NCBI RefSeq assembly: GCF_029227915.1
Contig: NC_079876.1
Location: 23,434,001-23,498,000 of the forward strand
DNA length: 64,000 nt
Source: Hydractinia symbiolongicarpus
Lineage: Eukaryota > Cnidaria > Hydrozoa > Anthoathecata > Hydractiniidae
Reading direction: 5' to 3'
The position numbers and the translations under genes were made by a program. Below the pieces are notes generated by a model. The model did no database searches. It was given only the letters and a program-made list of their open reading frames with translations, and was not told where the DNA came from. This document shows, piece by piece, positions 34,111-47,083 of this stretch (the first letter of the stretch is position 1; every line of letters starts with the position of its first letter).

Positions 34111-37100
34111 TGAATTGTTACAGACATTCTTTGATAGCAACATAGATTTTTTGAACAAGGTTTAATGTTACATAGATTTCTGCATGTTTAGGCTCAACTT
34201 TTGCTTATTTTTTGCTCGTTGATTATCAACTTAAAAAGACCACATTATGTTTTCTTGCCCAATAAGACTGATGCATCAATTAAAATGGCTAACATAAATA
34301 TTAGAAGAAACAAATTCTTACAAACTATTGCTATTTTTGTAACTACTACTTTTTTTTGTTTGTTTATTTGTTTGCAATAAGAATAGCGAAAACGCTTCAT
34401 TTTTTACATTCTGCACGCTTTAGCTTTAACGCGTTATATACAAACGAGATCAAAGTTTTTATAATAATTTTTCTGATTGGTTTTATTTTCAACATGTACT
34501 GAAAATTCAAGAACGCTGTGTTATCACTTTCAAATCAATTGCTAGACTAACTCAAAATGCATACAGAAATCACATTAAATATTTTCCATGTAATTAGACG
34601 TAAATTAGATATAGCGTTAACGACTTTTTAGAAGCAACTTAGGATTTTGTATGTAAGAAGGGAAAAAAATAGTCATAATTTTGATTAAAAATAGTGTGGC
34701 AACGAAAAAGTTATTGTAGTTCTTTTTTTCTTGAGTTTTATTTCTTTTGTTTTGAAAACGTATTACATAATGGTAGCGTAATAAGAAGAAAACAACAACA
34801 TTAACTAACAGTTAGGGAAACCCTCTTAATTAAGCTGTATAGTTTAATTTAGGTGTCAGTTTGATTAGGATGAATGATTTAGTCTAATTAGACGTTATAC
34901 AGCTTAGTTAAAGGCGCGTAATCACCCTATCGAAAAAAAATTAACATATACATTTTATTTATTTATTTCAAAATTCAGACGGAGTTATGATTTTCCTGAA
35001 AGTTTGAGGATATAAAACGTACTAGAAATGGAAATAATGGTACTTTAATATCTTGAATTTATTGTTTGTTTTTCCAGCCGCCATATTTAACGATCTTGTT
35101 GATCTCTTATTCTCGTCTAATAAGCGGGCCGTCGCAAAATGCTCGTGTGAAACCATAGGTAAACAAACGAGAGCTCTGAGATGGAGTTCGATAAAATCGC
35201 CAATATGGTAGGCTCTGTTCACCATGCTGTTCTTTTTGGCTTGTTTTATCTTTGCAAAACTTGGCATCAAAAAGCGGATACAGGATTTTTTTCTCCCTAG
35301 GCGGATTTGCGAAGCGAAGCCAATGCGCAATTTTCGCTACACAAAAATTGCGCGTGTTTAATCAGATTTAATCTTGAGGGGCGCTGGAAGCTACCCAACT
35401 GTGGTCTGGGGCAAAGCCCCAGAAGCTTTAGCTTATTTACCTATTTCACAATCCAAAATGCAGCAGACAGAACCTTTACAAGTCCATTTCTTACATTTTA
35501 TTTGGAAAAAAAAATCATAAAATTCTTAAATCAAAGCCAAATAATGTTTTCAGAAAAATTAAGGCTAAAATTAGCTAACGAGCAAAACTTCTTCTTTCTT
35601 CCACATCCAGAAATTTTTTTTGCAAGTTATGGGTAAATATAATAGCTTTTAGAGGCTATAAATTTTTGGAAACTAAACTAAGTAAAAAAGACATATAATT
35701 CTTATAATTCGGTAATGCAAAGCAGTATATATTACTAATAACATATTTTCATATTTAATCTATACAAAACATTTAATAACATGTTTGTAATTTTAGATCA
35801 TAGTAACAACAACATAAACAACAACAGATAAATACAATAAAATAAAAATGACAAGATTATATAGCTACTTAAAAACAAACCTTACAACACAACAACCTAC
35901 AAAAACAAAAGAATGAACACTGATTTAGCACAACATTCAGTCAAAAAATATTTAGTCCTTTAGCCTAATAACAAGAAAAACACTGTTTTTATTTTTTGGT
36001 AACAATTTCTGGCTCAGACTCTTAATGTTGAAACAAACTTGAAAATACCTTTTAGCTGTTATGCAATAATTACTATAAATACTTTAAATTTTTACCAAAA
36101 CAAATATTCAAAAACAGATACCGTTAACTACATTATTACACATTTTTGTGTCCATCTGGATAGGGTTGTAATAAGTACATGCTAAGTCATTTTCGTCACG
36201 TTGGTAGAACTACAAACATTTTCCATGTCTATCAGCATGACACTTCTTTAGTAAAAATGTGAAAAAATTTTGTCATTTCACCCATTAAATAAAACCATGC
36301 CTTTTTCTTATTCGAATTGTATATATATAATTACCACCATTTCCAGTAATTATTTTGATACGAGGATAATGATTTTAAACCAAAACATCATCAAGTCTTG
36401 TTAATCATCATCATCATCATTCTCGGCTTAAGTCTTCCTCCCAAAACTAGTGTTCTCCTCTTTCGCCTTGTGGAATGTTAAAAAATCGTTTGGAGAGTGT
36501 CTGTTACCAGAAGCTTTGAATCTACAAATGTAAACATACAAAGTTGTTACGAAGTCAACAAATTCTTATATACATTAAACCTTTACCAGCTACAAAAAAT
36601 AACCAGCTGGCTAGCTATTCGATTTATTGTGTTCTTATAAAATGTCTTGTTACTTAAATAAAAAGGAAACCCAAGATAGCACAAAGCTCTTTTGAATATG
36701 ACACAAGTAACAAGGCTTTTTCAAATTTGTTGAAATTGAAACTATAATCAGTTTCATGTTCACACTTGCTTGTCCCCAGATTGTTGATCCACGACGCGTG
36801 TGTATCCCCGTAAATATGGTTTTGGGAGAACAGCAATAGAAAGCAATTGTGTATCTAACAAGAAAATACGTGGAATCGGGCGCCGTGATTGTGTAGACTT
36901 GTTCACGAAGATCTATTTTTATATATTATATGCAGAAAACATTTTTTCTATCGTCGTAGAGCATTGCTTTTCTGTGAATTATCAACATCTCGAGGACTAA
37001 GTGATTTGCTATGTTTTTTCTCTGTAAGTGAAAATGTCAGATATACAAACTTAAATTCTAACAAATTTCACGTGCCCGACTTTTCCGGCCCCATCTTTGA

Positions 37101-37942
37101 TGTTGCGTACACGATCGGTGGCCGATGCCAATCGTACACGTAATTTTTTGAGGCCTGACAAATAAGGTTTTTTTAAGGTTTTTTCTAACAACCATGATAA
37201 ACAAGTAATGTTTTTCGCTGCTCAATACTGCCATTATTCAACGGTTACAAATTGCCACGTACAGGATTCTTCGATGCGATAAGGCACCATTGCTAAATTT
37301 TGGCCACCTCGGATGTTGTTTGTTTTCATTCAAAAAAAGTGTTTGAAACTTCTGAAAAAACTATTTTAACATATTCCTATACAATTAATATATGGTGCTC
37401 CGCGCGCAATGTTTTAATAAAACTTTTATGTGACGAGAACATCCCCCAAACTTTTTAAAATACCGATTTTTTCTTTGAAGAAAAAGTGCGGGTACCTACA
37501 ATTCTGAATGCTATTTTGGAAGGACAACACAAATACACTATTAATAAGGTCATGATACACTATAAAATGTCTGAAAAAAGGAGCATTCTAAGTTAAACAT
37601 TTCATTCATTCTTGTTTCGTTTATTAAAAAAATCTTCATGCTAAAAAAAAACCCCAAACAGTCGGTGTCTTCGTTGTCGCAAAAACATCTTCCAAAAGAT
37701 GAAATCATTTTTTTCCTGCTTTTAACGGCAGAGTTACACTTAAATGATATTACAAAATCAATGAAGCAACAAAGAAACTTGTTCGTGTATTACTTTTTTT
37801 TCGAATATTACTGTTTCAATATAATAAACTTTTTTGTGCTGATTTTGCGTATTTTAAATTAAATTGAAAAAAAATTGATCCAATTCGAAAATCGAATGAA
37901 TGGAAAACGATTTTTTTCTTCACCTGAAAAATATTTTTAGCT
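34111..37942. other. non-coding stretch
   Basis: No supported gene. An inverted repeat (TTAATTAAGCTGTATA at 34,826 with TTATACAGCTTAGTTAA at about 34,895) encloses ~55 bp, a possible MITE. A hairpin CTGGGGC-AAA-GCCCCAG lies near 35,404, in a GC-richer patch with GCGAAGCGAAGCC. A short ATC microsatellite is near 36,405. Confidence 0.5.
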
Positions 37943-38510
37943 ATGATACACAAAACGATTTTGGAAAAATCGAATATTTTTATCAATGTCGCTAAGTGTA
38001 GCTCTGCCTTTAACACTTTTGCTCAAATGTCGCTAGACACACCATGCCAGTATATGCCTAGGAAAAATCCTAACAAAATTTTTATAGTGTATCATGGACA
38101 TAGTGTATCAACGGCTTGTGAGAAGCAATATTTATCCGAAATTTTGCGACAGTCTTAGGTTACGATGAAAGAGAATCTTAAAAACACTCTGGCATTAAAG
38201 CGCATTTATGAATTTTTCATTTCTTTTTCATTCAAAGTTTAAAAGACTACCATATGAATCATTAGCGAAGTATATCAACGAGGATGTTGACGAAATATTA
38301 GACGTTGGTCACGTAAGAGACAGTTTTCTGGTTTCGTGTATGTCAGATAAGGATGAGTTATGGTATGCAGCGGACAGCTACAATATAAACCCACGCCCTT
38401 CATGCATAATGTACGATTTTGATGCGTCACTAATACCTGAAGCGATGCAAATTCCTAATTTTGAAAGTTACCCAGTCAGTGTTGAACATATTGATGGAAT
38501 ATGGAAATAA
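37943..38510 (+). other. possible coding remnants upstream of the MULE-like gene
   Basis: Two frames, 37,943-38,158 and 38,208-38,510, look protein-like: the second reads RLPYESLAKYINEDVDEILDV and DELWYAADSY, and a CAAAG acceptor-like site at 38,237 could start an exon. I recognise no family. They may be earlier exons of the transposase-like gene that follows or a separate gene. Confidence 0.3.
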
Positions 38511-38636
38511 CTTTGTTGTAAGTAATAAAATTTTTTATAATATGCATTGTATATGTTTTATTTCTGACATCTACTTAATAACCGCTGCTTGTACTAGGGA
38601 GAACCTCGATCACAATATCGCTGCTTAGAATCAGAT

Positions 38637-40255
38637 ATGGAAGCAAGTGTAACTAACTGCTCAGAAGATATATACGAGAATGTCCTCTTATCACCACCTC
38701 TTTCTGATTGCACAGATTCTGGATTGGTAAGAAATATAGAATTGGTCAAAACCTGGAAGAGGTATTGCCGCATTGTTTTTCTTTACTTTTTTGTAGACTT
38801 ATAAATGTAATCTCTTTTATAGCAACCGGCTCAATCCGTCCAGGAATCATTTAAAACTTTTACTAATAAAAAGGTATACCTTCGTATATGTTTTAAACGA
38901 ACACGGGAATAGTGTTTTACATTTATGTACTTATGTATATTTATTCCTAGAACAAGGGAATAAATAATACTGCAGCTTTCATCTTTTCCAAAATAAATAA
39001 ATAATACTGACTCGAGCCTTTTCTTCAATTCAGATGCAGGACCACTGAAAGATATTTCATATTATCTTAGTACCAGTCTAAGATCTTTTTTTTTATATTT
39101 GCCTACTTTCACGTCCTTATGCTGTTCTTAATTATAGGTACGGTAACATTTGCGACATATTTGGTAAATAATGATCAGAATTCACTTCATTCAATTATGG
39201 CTGACGATAATGGTGTGTACAAAAATATTGGAACCCCCACCAATTATTTCTTCTATACCGATGGCGATTGTCGAAAAGCACATTGTGAGGAGCAGCAATG
39301 GTTTATTAAAAAAAGAGTGGGCAAGAAGTACACCAATGAAGCTGTAGAGAAGGAGAAAATATTCGCTTTGGTTCGAACATATCGTGGTCACTCAGTTTAA
39401 AAGAGCTTTACAAACACGATATGCCGCATAAAAAGCATTACAACTGAAAAATTTATGAAATATTGCCTCGCTATCAACGCGTGGTCTGACGAAGAATCGA
39501 CAGACTTTTGTATAGCATGTCATTGTAATGCAAAACGGAAAACTGCAAGGCCGACACCATTAATCCGAACAGAGAAAAGGGTTCTAAAGCTAATGGAAGA
39601 CGATTTGCAAAAGGGAAATAGACCAGAAAGTACTTATGATCAAGGCATCGACAATTCTGGAGGACCATTTCGATGTTCTTCGCAATCCACGCAGCCACGA
39701 AATCAAAAACAGGTATTACCAGTTTTCTATTTTAACTCTGACTTAAACGTTGAAATATACAAACAAAATTATCTAGAACTTAATGTTTTTAAGGTGTATA
39801 ACATACAGCAGAGCATTGGCAGAATTTGTTGTACGAATAATCAGACAGATAATGAAGATGAGCTTAAGGTTGTTGGGGAAATGAGGCGGGAAGAACAAAA
39901 ATTTATTCGCAACGTAGTGTTCATACCAGACGAATATATTGTCACCGCTTTCGATGACCAACAGTTGAACGACATCGAGAAACTGTGCGTAGATCAAAAC
40001 AAATTAATTGTGATGGATACCACATTCAATGTGTGTGATATGTGGCTTACAGATGTTGGCTATCAAAACTTCCGACTTGTAAACGACAAAGGTAGTCATC
40101 CTTGGTTTTATGGTCCCGTCCTTTTGCATATGAGAAAAACACCCGAAACATTTTCACGTTTTGCAACTCCTATTTTACAAAAACCGTTAAAATTCCAGCA
40201 TTGTTATTTGCCCAAAGATTTAGGGTCAATGCGGTTTATTAAATCGCGCCCCTGA
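38637..40255 (+). pseudogene. MULE-like transposase gene, possibly spliced
   Basis: A plausible model has exon 1 at 38,637-38,726 (ATG, donor GTAAGA), exon 2 at 38,823-38,873 (acceptor ATAG, donor GTATAC) and a long exon from about 39,179, all in phase 0. The long part has TPTNYFFYTDGD, HCEEQQWFIKK and KIFALVRTYRGHSV, then an in-frame TAA at 39,398-39,400, then the same frame to 40,255. Near its end, LIVMDTTFNVCDMWLTDVGYQNF followed by GSHPWFYGPVLLHMRK resembles the first catalytic Asp region and following core of MULE-type DDE domains. It ends at TGA before any second Asp or Glu, so the catalytic domain is truncated. Family assigned by motif recall. Confidence 0.5.
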
Positions 40256-41870
40256 CGGTACCAAATTAATAAATTAGTGCATGATTTTGTTACACGTGTT
40301 AAACCCTAATTCCACCGACCATCATGACAGAGGAGCAGGGCAGAGGAGACTGGGAGTTAGACTGGCTAAATCACTGCTGCGGTATATTAGCATTTCATCC
40401 ACAGAAATAAAGGAGGTTTTAATACAAAAGGAGGGAATATTAGAGATCATTTTTTCATCAAAGCATTGAAATTGCTATGCTACTGCTGGATTTACTAGAG
40501 AGGCGGAACAACGCTTACGCGCAATTTTTATACTGACTATGTACAGGTCTGAAAAAGTACCTTAAAAAGAGCATATGATATATGATTTTCACACTTGATA
40601 TTGTTGACTAAAGAAAATTCTTTACTATCAATTATATTACTCTGTAGTAAATGAATATCGAAAACACAATTTCCAGTGCAACATACGTGGTTGACTAAAA
40701 ATTTTAAAATGGGTTAAATTTCTATGTATTTAATTCGAAATCTTTACGTCATTCTCACTGTACTTAAGTTTTGCCGCCTAGACATCGAAAAAGCGAGTCC
40801 AGCGGCGCAGTTTGCGCATGACATTTAAAACCGGTTGGGATATTCTCGCTGATTCTGGCTGATTCTGGGTTGTTTCTGGGTGGTTCTGGCTGATTCTGGG
40901 TGGTTCTGGGTGATTTTGAGTGGTTCTGGGTAGTTTCATAGTTTAGTAATACCGCTTCTAAGGCCAATGTACCATCCTGAGAAAATTTAACATCAAAAGG
41001 TCCTATTTTTGGCCAGTGATTATGTTCCACCGGCATACTTCACATATCGTAGCCAAGTACAAATGGCATTTTTGGAATTATTACCCTGCACGTATATAAT
41101 AAACCATCTTTAACTTAACCTATTATTTATATCGTTTAATGATATCAAATACTGTCCCTTTTACAAAATAAGATTTTGCAAAATCTCCGAATATTATTTT
41201 TCAGCACAAAGAGGGTTTCTTGTCTTGGTGGCAGTTTATGTAATTAAGAACAACATGGCAAAAGTTTACATTTTAGAACTGGTAGAAATTTTTTTATTCT
41301 CAGGTCTCAGTTATGATCATTTTAAAAGAGAAAACATTCTTAATATTTTAGATTTTAACAGAGTCTGACTGTATGTAGCTATAGTCATTTTATTATAAAA
41401 CATCAGACGTTTTACTAATAGGGGCAGTTCACTTAGAATATAAACTTGAAAAATGCATGATTCCATAAATTTGGACACTGAATTCAAATATTGGTCATTT
41501 TGGTTGAAAAACATCAGAAAATGTCAAGCATGTTAACCCAGATCCAAGAATAACCCATAAATTTAGCATTAGAACCTGTCCTTCTTAGTTTTGAAGTTAA
41601 AAATAAGACAATTTGTTGCACAGAAACTAGATTGCCCAGCTCTTCTCATACAATTCCTAACGTGTTCTCAACAAAATCACCCACCTGGAAAATAATAGCC
41701 ATTGAATATGTCGCTTATAAATATGTGGTTGCGTAAAGCTGTCTCCAGGATGTCACGAGCTAGCTAGGTACCTATATATAGTACATAGTCCAGCTAGCTA
41801 GTTCAAAAAATGAATCCAGTTGCAACTGGCTAGTTGAAGAAATACGAACCAGAAAGAAGGATCATGCGAT
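40256..41870. other. non-coding stretch with decamer repeat
   Basis: At about 40,846-40,934, some nine degenerate TGGTTCTGGG / TGATTCTGGC decamers lie in tandem. A CTAGCTAG-rich near-palindrome lies at 41,757-41,802. Otherwise nothing recognised. Confidence 0.55.
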
Positions 41871-42815
41871 GTCTTGTATAGTGAGAGAGGACCATCATGT
41901 ATCGAGAATGATCAGATAATAGGCAAAAAGGTTTTGCTTGTTCGATTTTTAGCAACAGCAAAAATATCTACAGATTATAACAACAGCCAAAAATGTTCTG
42001 ACCTACACCAAAGGAACTTGTCTTCTATTTATAATAAATCGAGGAATGTGTATTCAGACTCAACAAGTTCTATCAAACGAAGAAAGAGAATTGTATCTTC
42101 AAGCATTAATAGCAGTATGTTTCCAAAGTCAGTATCCATAGCTGATGTAATTAAAGCTGGAAAACTTGTGAAACCAAACACAACTGATAAAGTGTTGAAA
42201 TTATTTGACATAAATGAGACAAAATGGTTTAAGAGCGATAGTAAACTTTTTCATGTCGAAAAGGAACATTTTGCAGAAGGAGTATTTCGTTATACATTTA
42301 AGGTTTATACAATGGAAAATTATGTGAATAAACAGTATGTTAATAAAAAATTTAAATCTTCAACCTGGAGAAATGTAGCACACTCATATGGTATAAGTTT
42401 AGAGGAGAGATGCACATGGCTGCTCAAGCAATAACAAACCGTTTAAAAAAGGGACAAAATATTTCGCGAGTTTTGAACATTTTTTTATTTACAATAAGGT
42501 TTATTTTGCAAATCTTGCGAATGAACCGGTAGCAGTTGAACCCTTTGTGCCTGGGAACTTTAAAAAGTATATAAACAATGATGGGGTTGCCAGTGCAAAA
42601 TATAGTACCCCTTGAAAAGGATTTGTATGCTAAGGCTGAATGTTTGACTCACTTCTCATATCAAGATAGCCAAGAGAGGCTACTTCTAGTTGATTTACAA
42701 GGGATTGAGAGATATTTTTGCTCTGGTAATTTGAATGAAATGGCGATTGATAATTTCTTTAGCCAGCAGAAATGCAACTTGTATTGCAAACTTCTGTCGT
42801 TAACAGAAATATAAA
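41871..42815 (+). pseudogene. alpha-kinase domain pseudogene
   Basis: After a Ser-rich N-terminal frame, HVEKEHFAEGVFRYTFKVY fits the glycine-poor ATP-binding start of atypical alpha-kinases (EGAFR-type motif). In shifted frames come YNKVYFANLANEPVAVEPF and PGNFKKYINNDG (hinge region), then LTHFSYQDSQERLLLVDLQG (the VDxQG catalytic/metal region) and CSGNLNEMAIDNFFSQQKCNLYC (C-terminal zinc-binding Cys region). The order matches the alpha-kinase domain of eEF2K/vwkA-type proteins. Frameshifts near 42,420, 42,480 and 42,575 break it. Domain-sized, without recognisable introns, so a processed or transposon-carried copy is possible. Confidence 0.6.
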
Positions 42816-43544
42816 TGGAATCAGAGGAGGACAAAGACTAAACATTTTAAAACTACATATGCTATTAGGGGGACATTTTTGTTCTTATTTTGTTATAAAA
42901 GTACAATACGATATATTGTGGCATGTTTTTGTTGTAGGGAGACATTTTGTTCTTTAAAGTGCTTTTCATTGAATATATTTTTTAAAAAAGGCACTGCATC
43001 GTTATGTTATGTTATGTTCTTATTATATTATAAAATTTGTTCAAATAGTCCAGTCTGAAGTGGATTAGCTTTTTGTATGTTATTTTTAGTTATGTATTAT
43101 GCTACAAAGAATGATGTAATTTGATATATGTGTCCAGTTACTAAAGACTAGGCACCTTGCAATATTGAAAGCTGTGATTTCAGAAACTTAAAAGCTGCGA
43201 CTAATTCACTACACTTTAAACCTAGCGGATCAGGAAGTACATCAGTAAAAGTTTCAACTTTTTCTTCAGTGAGATAGTGATTTGGTAGACAGTCTGAATG
43301 TGCCACTTACTTCCTCCAAAGACTCCTCGGTTATGTTGATATGTTTGTCTTCAGCGTTATATTTTTCTGGGACAGGTAAACATGTGATTAGGTATTCAAG
43401 TTGGTAATTCTAATCCTGATTGATGCCTTATGCGATGAGAGTTCCACATACGACAAAACGTATCGCACTCTCTTTGAACTACAGGAATGAAAATATAGGA
43501 TAGCATTTTACGATCGAATGTGCAACTCGGGTCATAAAAATGGG
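42816..43544. other. non-coding stretch
   Basis: Nothing recognised. Confidence 0.4.
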
Positions 43545-44093
43545 ATAATAGTAGGACACTGCTCCTTTAAGTATTTTTGCAACCGTTCATGCAAATCCTT
43601 CCACGATCTTTCTATTTTGTTAGAGGTTGATTTCCCATACTGAATACACTTCTGTCCTCCAGATCACAGAATTTGTCAACTAAGTATGCATATATCGTTG
43701 TTATTACTCCAGTCTCACTTCCACGATCCATGCGTAAGTACATAGGCAATTTCTTTGTTGCTAGAAGATACTCAATATAGAATTTTCCAATCAAATTTGA
43801 GTCAGAGTTCGACGTCCATACTTTAAGAAAAATGAATTTTCTGGAAAACGCGTGTCTAGGCAACCATACACGGCAAGAGGAAATGTGGAATTCTTAACAG
43901 TTGTTAAAGGCGTTGCATTGTCGACATACTTTATTTGAAAAAATTTCAATCGCATGGCTAAGGTTGGAACACTCCAGCAGTATTGTGGATACTTCTTTCG
44001 AACAAAGTCAACTATTTCTGACCGTTTCATATTCTGTTCCACGTAACATTTCAGTTCCTCATGCAAAGAAATATCTTTGTGCCAATCAGCCAT
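43545..44093 (-). pseudogene. integrase-core-like (DDE) protein remnant
   Basis: The N-terminus from 44,093 has a helix-turn-helix-like segment (MKRSEIVDFVRKKYPQYCWS ... LAMRL). In another frame follow FYIEYLLATKKLPMYLRMDRGSETG and, around 43,600, NKIERSWKDLHERLQKYL. The Asp in RMDRG and Glu in KIERSW are spaced as the second Asp and Glu of an integrase core domain. The first Asp region appears deleted between the two frames. I recall similar stand-alone integrase-core proteins in many cnidarian genomes. Frameshifted and incomplete. Confidence 0.55.
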
Positions 44094-45989
44094 GTTGTCT
44101 CATTTAAACAATCCCTGCATAAGTTACACGTATAAAGCAGACCAGCGGTGCAGGGGAACTTCCCGGTGATCTTGATTTTGATACTCATAGGCCACGTCGA
44201 CGGTTTTCATTTTAAAGAAAAAGAAAAGAAAGGGAAACAATGCAACAATTTTGTTTTTACTTTATATATAAATAAATAATAATTAAAAAATAATAAAATT
44301 TTTAAAAAAAGAACTTTTAAGAACGATTTTTTTCAACATTTATTAATTTTATTGCTCTTTTACGTTGATATCAATGGGCCACCATATAGCTGTTAGTTAC
44401 ATTTACCTTAACCCTGAATTTACAATAAAAAAAATTAAAATCCACAAATCATCAATCATCCACAAAGTTTTCCACTTTTATCCACAATAAAGTTTTCGTT
44501 ATTTGACAATACTGACTTTTCCTAAAATTAATAAATCTTCGGCATCTGCAAAATGTTTTATGCAATAACCTGCATCAACATTCAACATATGTAATCTTTT
44601 AGTTAACAATTTATAAATACCTGATATAAAAAAAAAATGATTCTCACAAAAAACTGCCTGATTAGCCAAAATTTAATATTGTCTATATAAATTGGTTAGG
44701 AATCTAGTATTAAAACGGGGATCTGGGGCGGATAGAGGAATTTAAATAAGTTAGTCCATTTTTTACAAAGTCCCTAAGAAATGGGCGTTAAAAAACGCAA
44801 GGCGTTTAGGGGCGCTTTTTATATAGCGCAAAAATCCCATTTTAAAAATACATTAAAGCCAATATGATGAAAACTAAGCAGGGACAGGTCAATATATTAG
44901 CCACTTTTATACTGAGATTTAAAGTTAGTTTACTTAAAATGACATGTTTCATAAGTGACCGGTTTGCACACCGTGTTAAGGTCAAGGTCTGCAGGCTTTG
45001 AAAAAAATCTTGACTATTTTAACCCTCTATCCAGGAGGCATTTGTTTTAAGAACTACCAAATGGAGAGCATATTTCAATAGAATTTTGGTCACCAACCGA
45101 ATAAGAGTACCGTTTTATGAAACCCTGTGTGAGAAAAAAAAGCATAATAAAATTTATACCAGACAACATAAAATTATATTTTATAAAATATAAATTACAT
45201 TTTTTATGTGAATAAGCCATTTTCCGTTTTTATATAACTTACAAAAATTTTTTAGCTTAGTGATTTTTTATCTTACCGGTTCAAAATTAGTACGAAGGTT
45301 TTTCTGCAGAATTGATCTGCATTCAACTAGCTAAAAACACATTAGAAACTTGCAAAATCTTCTTCTACGTAAACACCATCCATCGATAAACAATGTTCAC
45401 CAGAAAATAGTATTTTTTGAGGTCCTGTAAAGTAAACCATTCTTTTAAGCTAAAATCGTTGATTTAAAAAGAGCAGCCTATTCAACTTCCCATCTGCTTT
45501 TAATTTGAAAATTCGCAGTACCAGGCACAACAACTTTCCTTATCCAACTTAACTAAGAGCAAAGCTTTAAAAAAACATCATGCGTTTTCTTTATCCAGCT
45601 GACAAAAAACTGTACGAACACCATAAATGCTACGGTTTCGAAGTTTCATATTCAGTTCAGCATGAAAATCAACTTTATCAGGGGGTAGTTGTACAATTTT
45701 TGTCAAGTTCTTATTTCTTCGCTGTTTTATGACCTTGATAACAAATCTTCAAATGTAAATATGTTGCTTATTATTTTACTTTTGTTGCGAAAAACTATTG
45801 CGCGACGAAGAAAAGCATCATTTGTTTTTCTTTTTAACGGTTTTTAACGGTATTTCACAAGCCACTACCCCTTAATGAATATTTAGTACATCCACCCGAC
45901 TAGCTTGACATACCCTAAATCCGCCACTGGGGATGGTAGATCAAACCTTTTTGATAGAGATAGGATAAGGAAGGAAAGAAATCATAGCA
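44094..45989. other. non-coding stretch
   Basis: AT-rich, no supported gene, RNA or clear repeat. Confidence 0.5.
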
Positions 45990-47083
45990 AACCTACATGA
46001 ATGTAAGAAAATGTTTTCATTATACTTATTGACAAGAATTTATTTCAGCGAATAATTGTAAACACATGACTAACTCTTAAAAGGTTGTTGTAGACTTGTC
46101 AAAATTTCTTTCTGCATATAAAAATCACTTATCTTAAAGATTACCTTCATCCTTAAAGAACCTTTTTTCATAAAAAAAAAACAGTTGGTCAGAAAAAGTT
46201 GAACTAAATATTCAAAAAAACTTTAAAAATCCAAATTTTAAACCCAACGGGATTGACAATGAATCTGTTAGCCAAATTTAGCATTACAGCATTTATCAAT
46301 ATATCTATATGTTCTAATATATGTAGAACAACAAAATTATAGTAGCGATATATATGGATCCTTGAATGTTTTTAGTAATTCGCTTTTCATCTGATGACTT
46401 CCCATCCAATTACAATCTTTTAACGTTATTTTCAGAGATGATAAACCATTAAGTTATGTAGTCAGTACAGTTACATATTCGCTTTTAGATAATCACGTAA
46501 TTAGGTTAATATAAGCTACATATGCAGTAGTGGTATTTTTAATAACCGTTCATCTAATTTTGAAAATATTATTTGATGATTGATTATCCATATCTTGATT
46601 CTTTCATCTTGATATTCGATTATGCATATTTTTTCTACTTTCGCTACAATTAGCTAGCTAGCTCTAATTTTTGTTTGGTTGTCCTTGTTCTAGGTAGCCA
46701 TACACAAAACATACATTACATTTTACATATGGTGATTTTCAGCCATCTAGCTATATTTAATTCACACCATGAAGGTTTATTATAAGAAAATGATGTGTAA
46801 TATCTAAGAGTGGATCCTGTATTTTCTAACAAATACTTCTGTCCATGCTAATTGCCTCTGGCAGCCAGAGCTAAAAAACCTTTTACCATCGTCCAACTTT
46901 AATTTTGGTAAAGTTAATAACCGTAAGTTAACTTTTTCCGTATGACAAAAATAATTCTTTGTGAGAAAGTCACCGAGAAACTTGACTGGGCTATCGAGTC
47001 AAACAAAATAGTCTAAAATTTGTCCCTTCAAGCGATTTACTAGTGGCCCGACTGCACTATATGAAAGTCGGTAATTTTCTTCT
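45990..47083 (-). repeat. about 1-kb repeat, copy 2 (inverted)
   Basis: The reverse complement aligns to 25,426-26,450. The outer boundary near 47,083 corresponds to 25,426 (ATTA-C/T-CGAC-TTCATA words); the inner one near 45,990 corresponds to 26,450. The copies face each other about 19.5 kb apart. Without the poly-C tract, this copy probably shows the original sequence there. Confidence 0.85.

Noticed and set aside
35022-35330. 102-codon minus-strand frame
   Set aside because: No recognisable motif, biased composition and no support from the surroundings.
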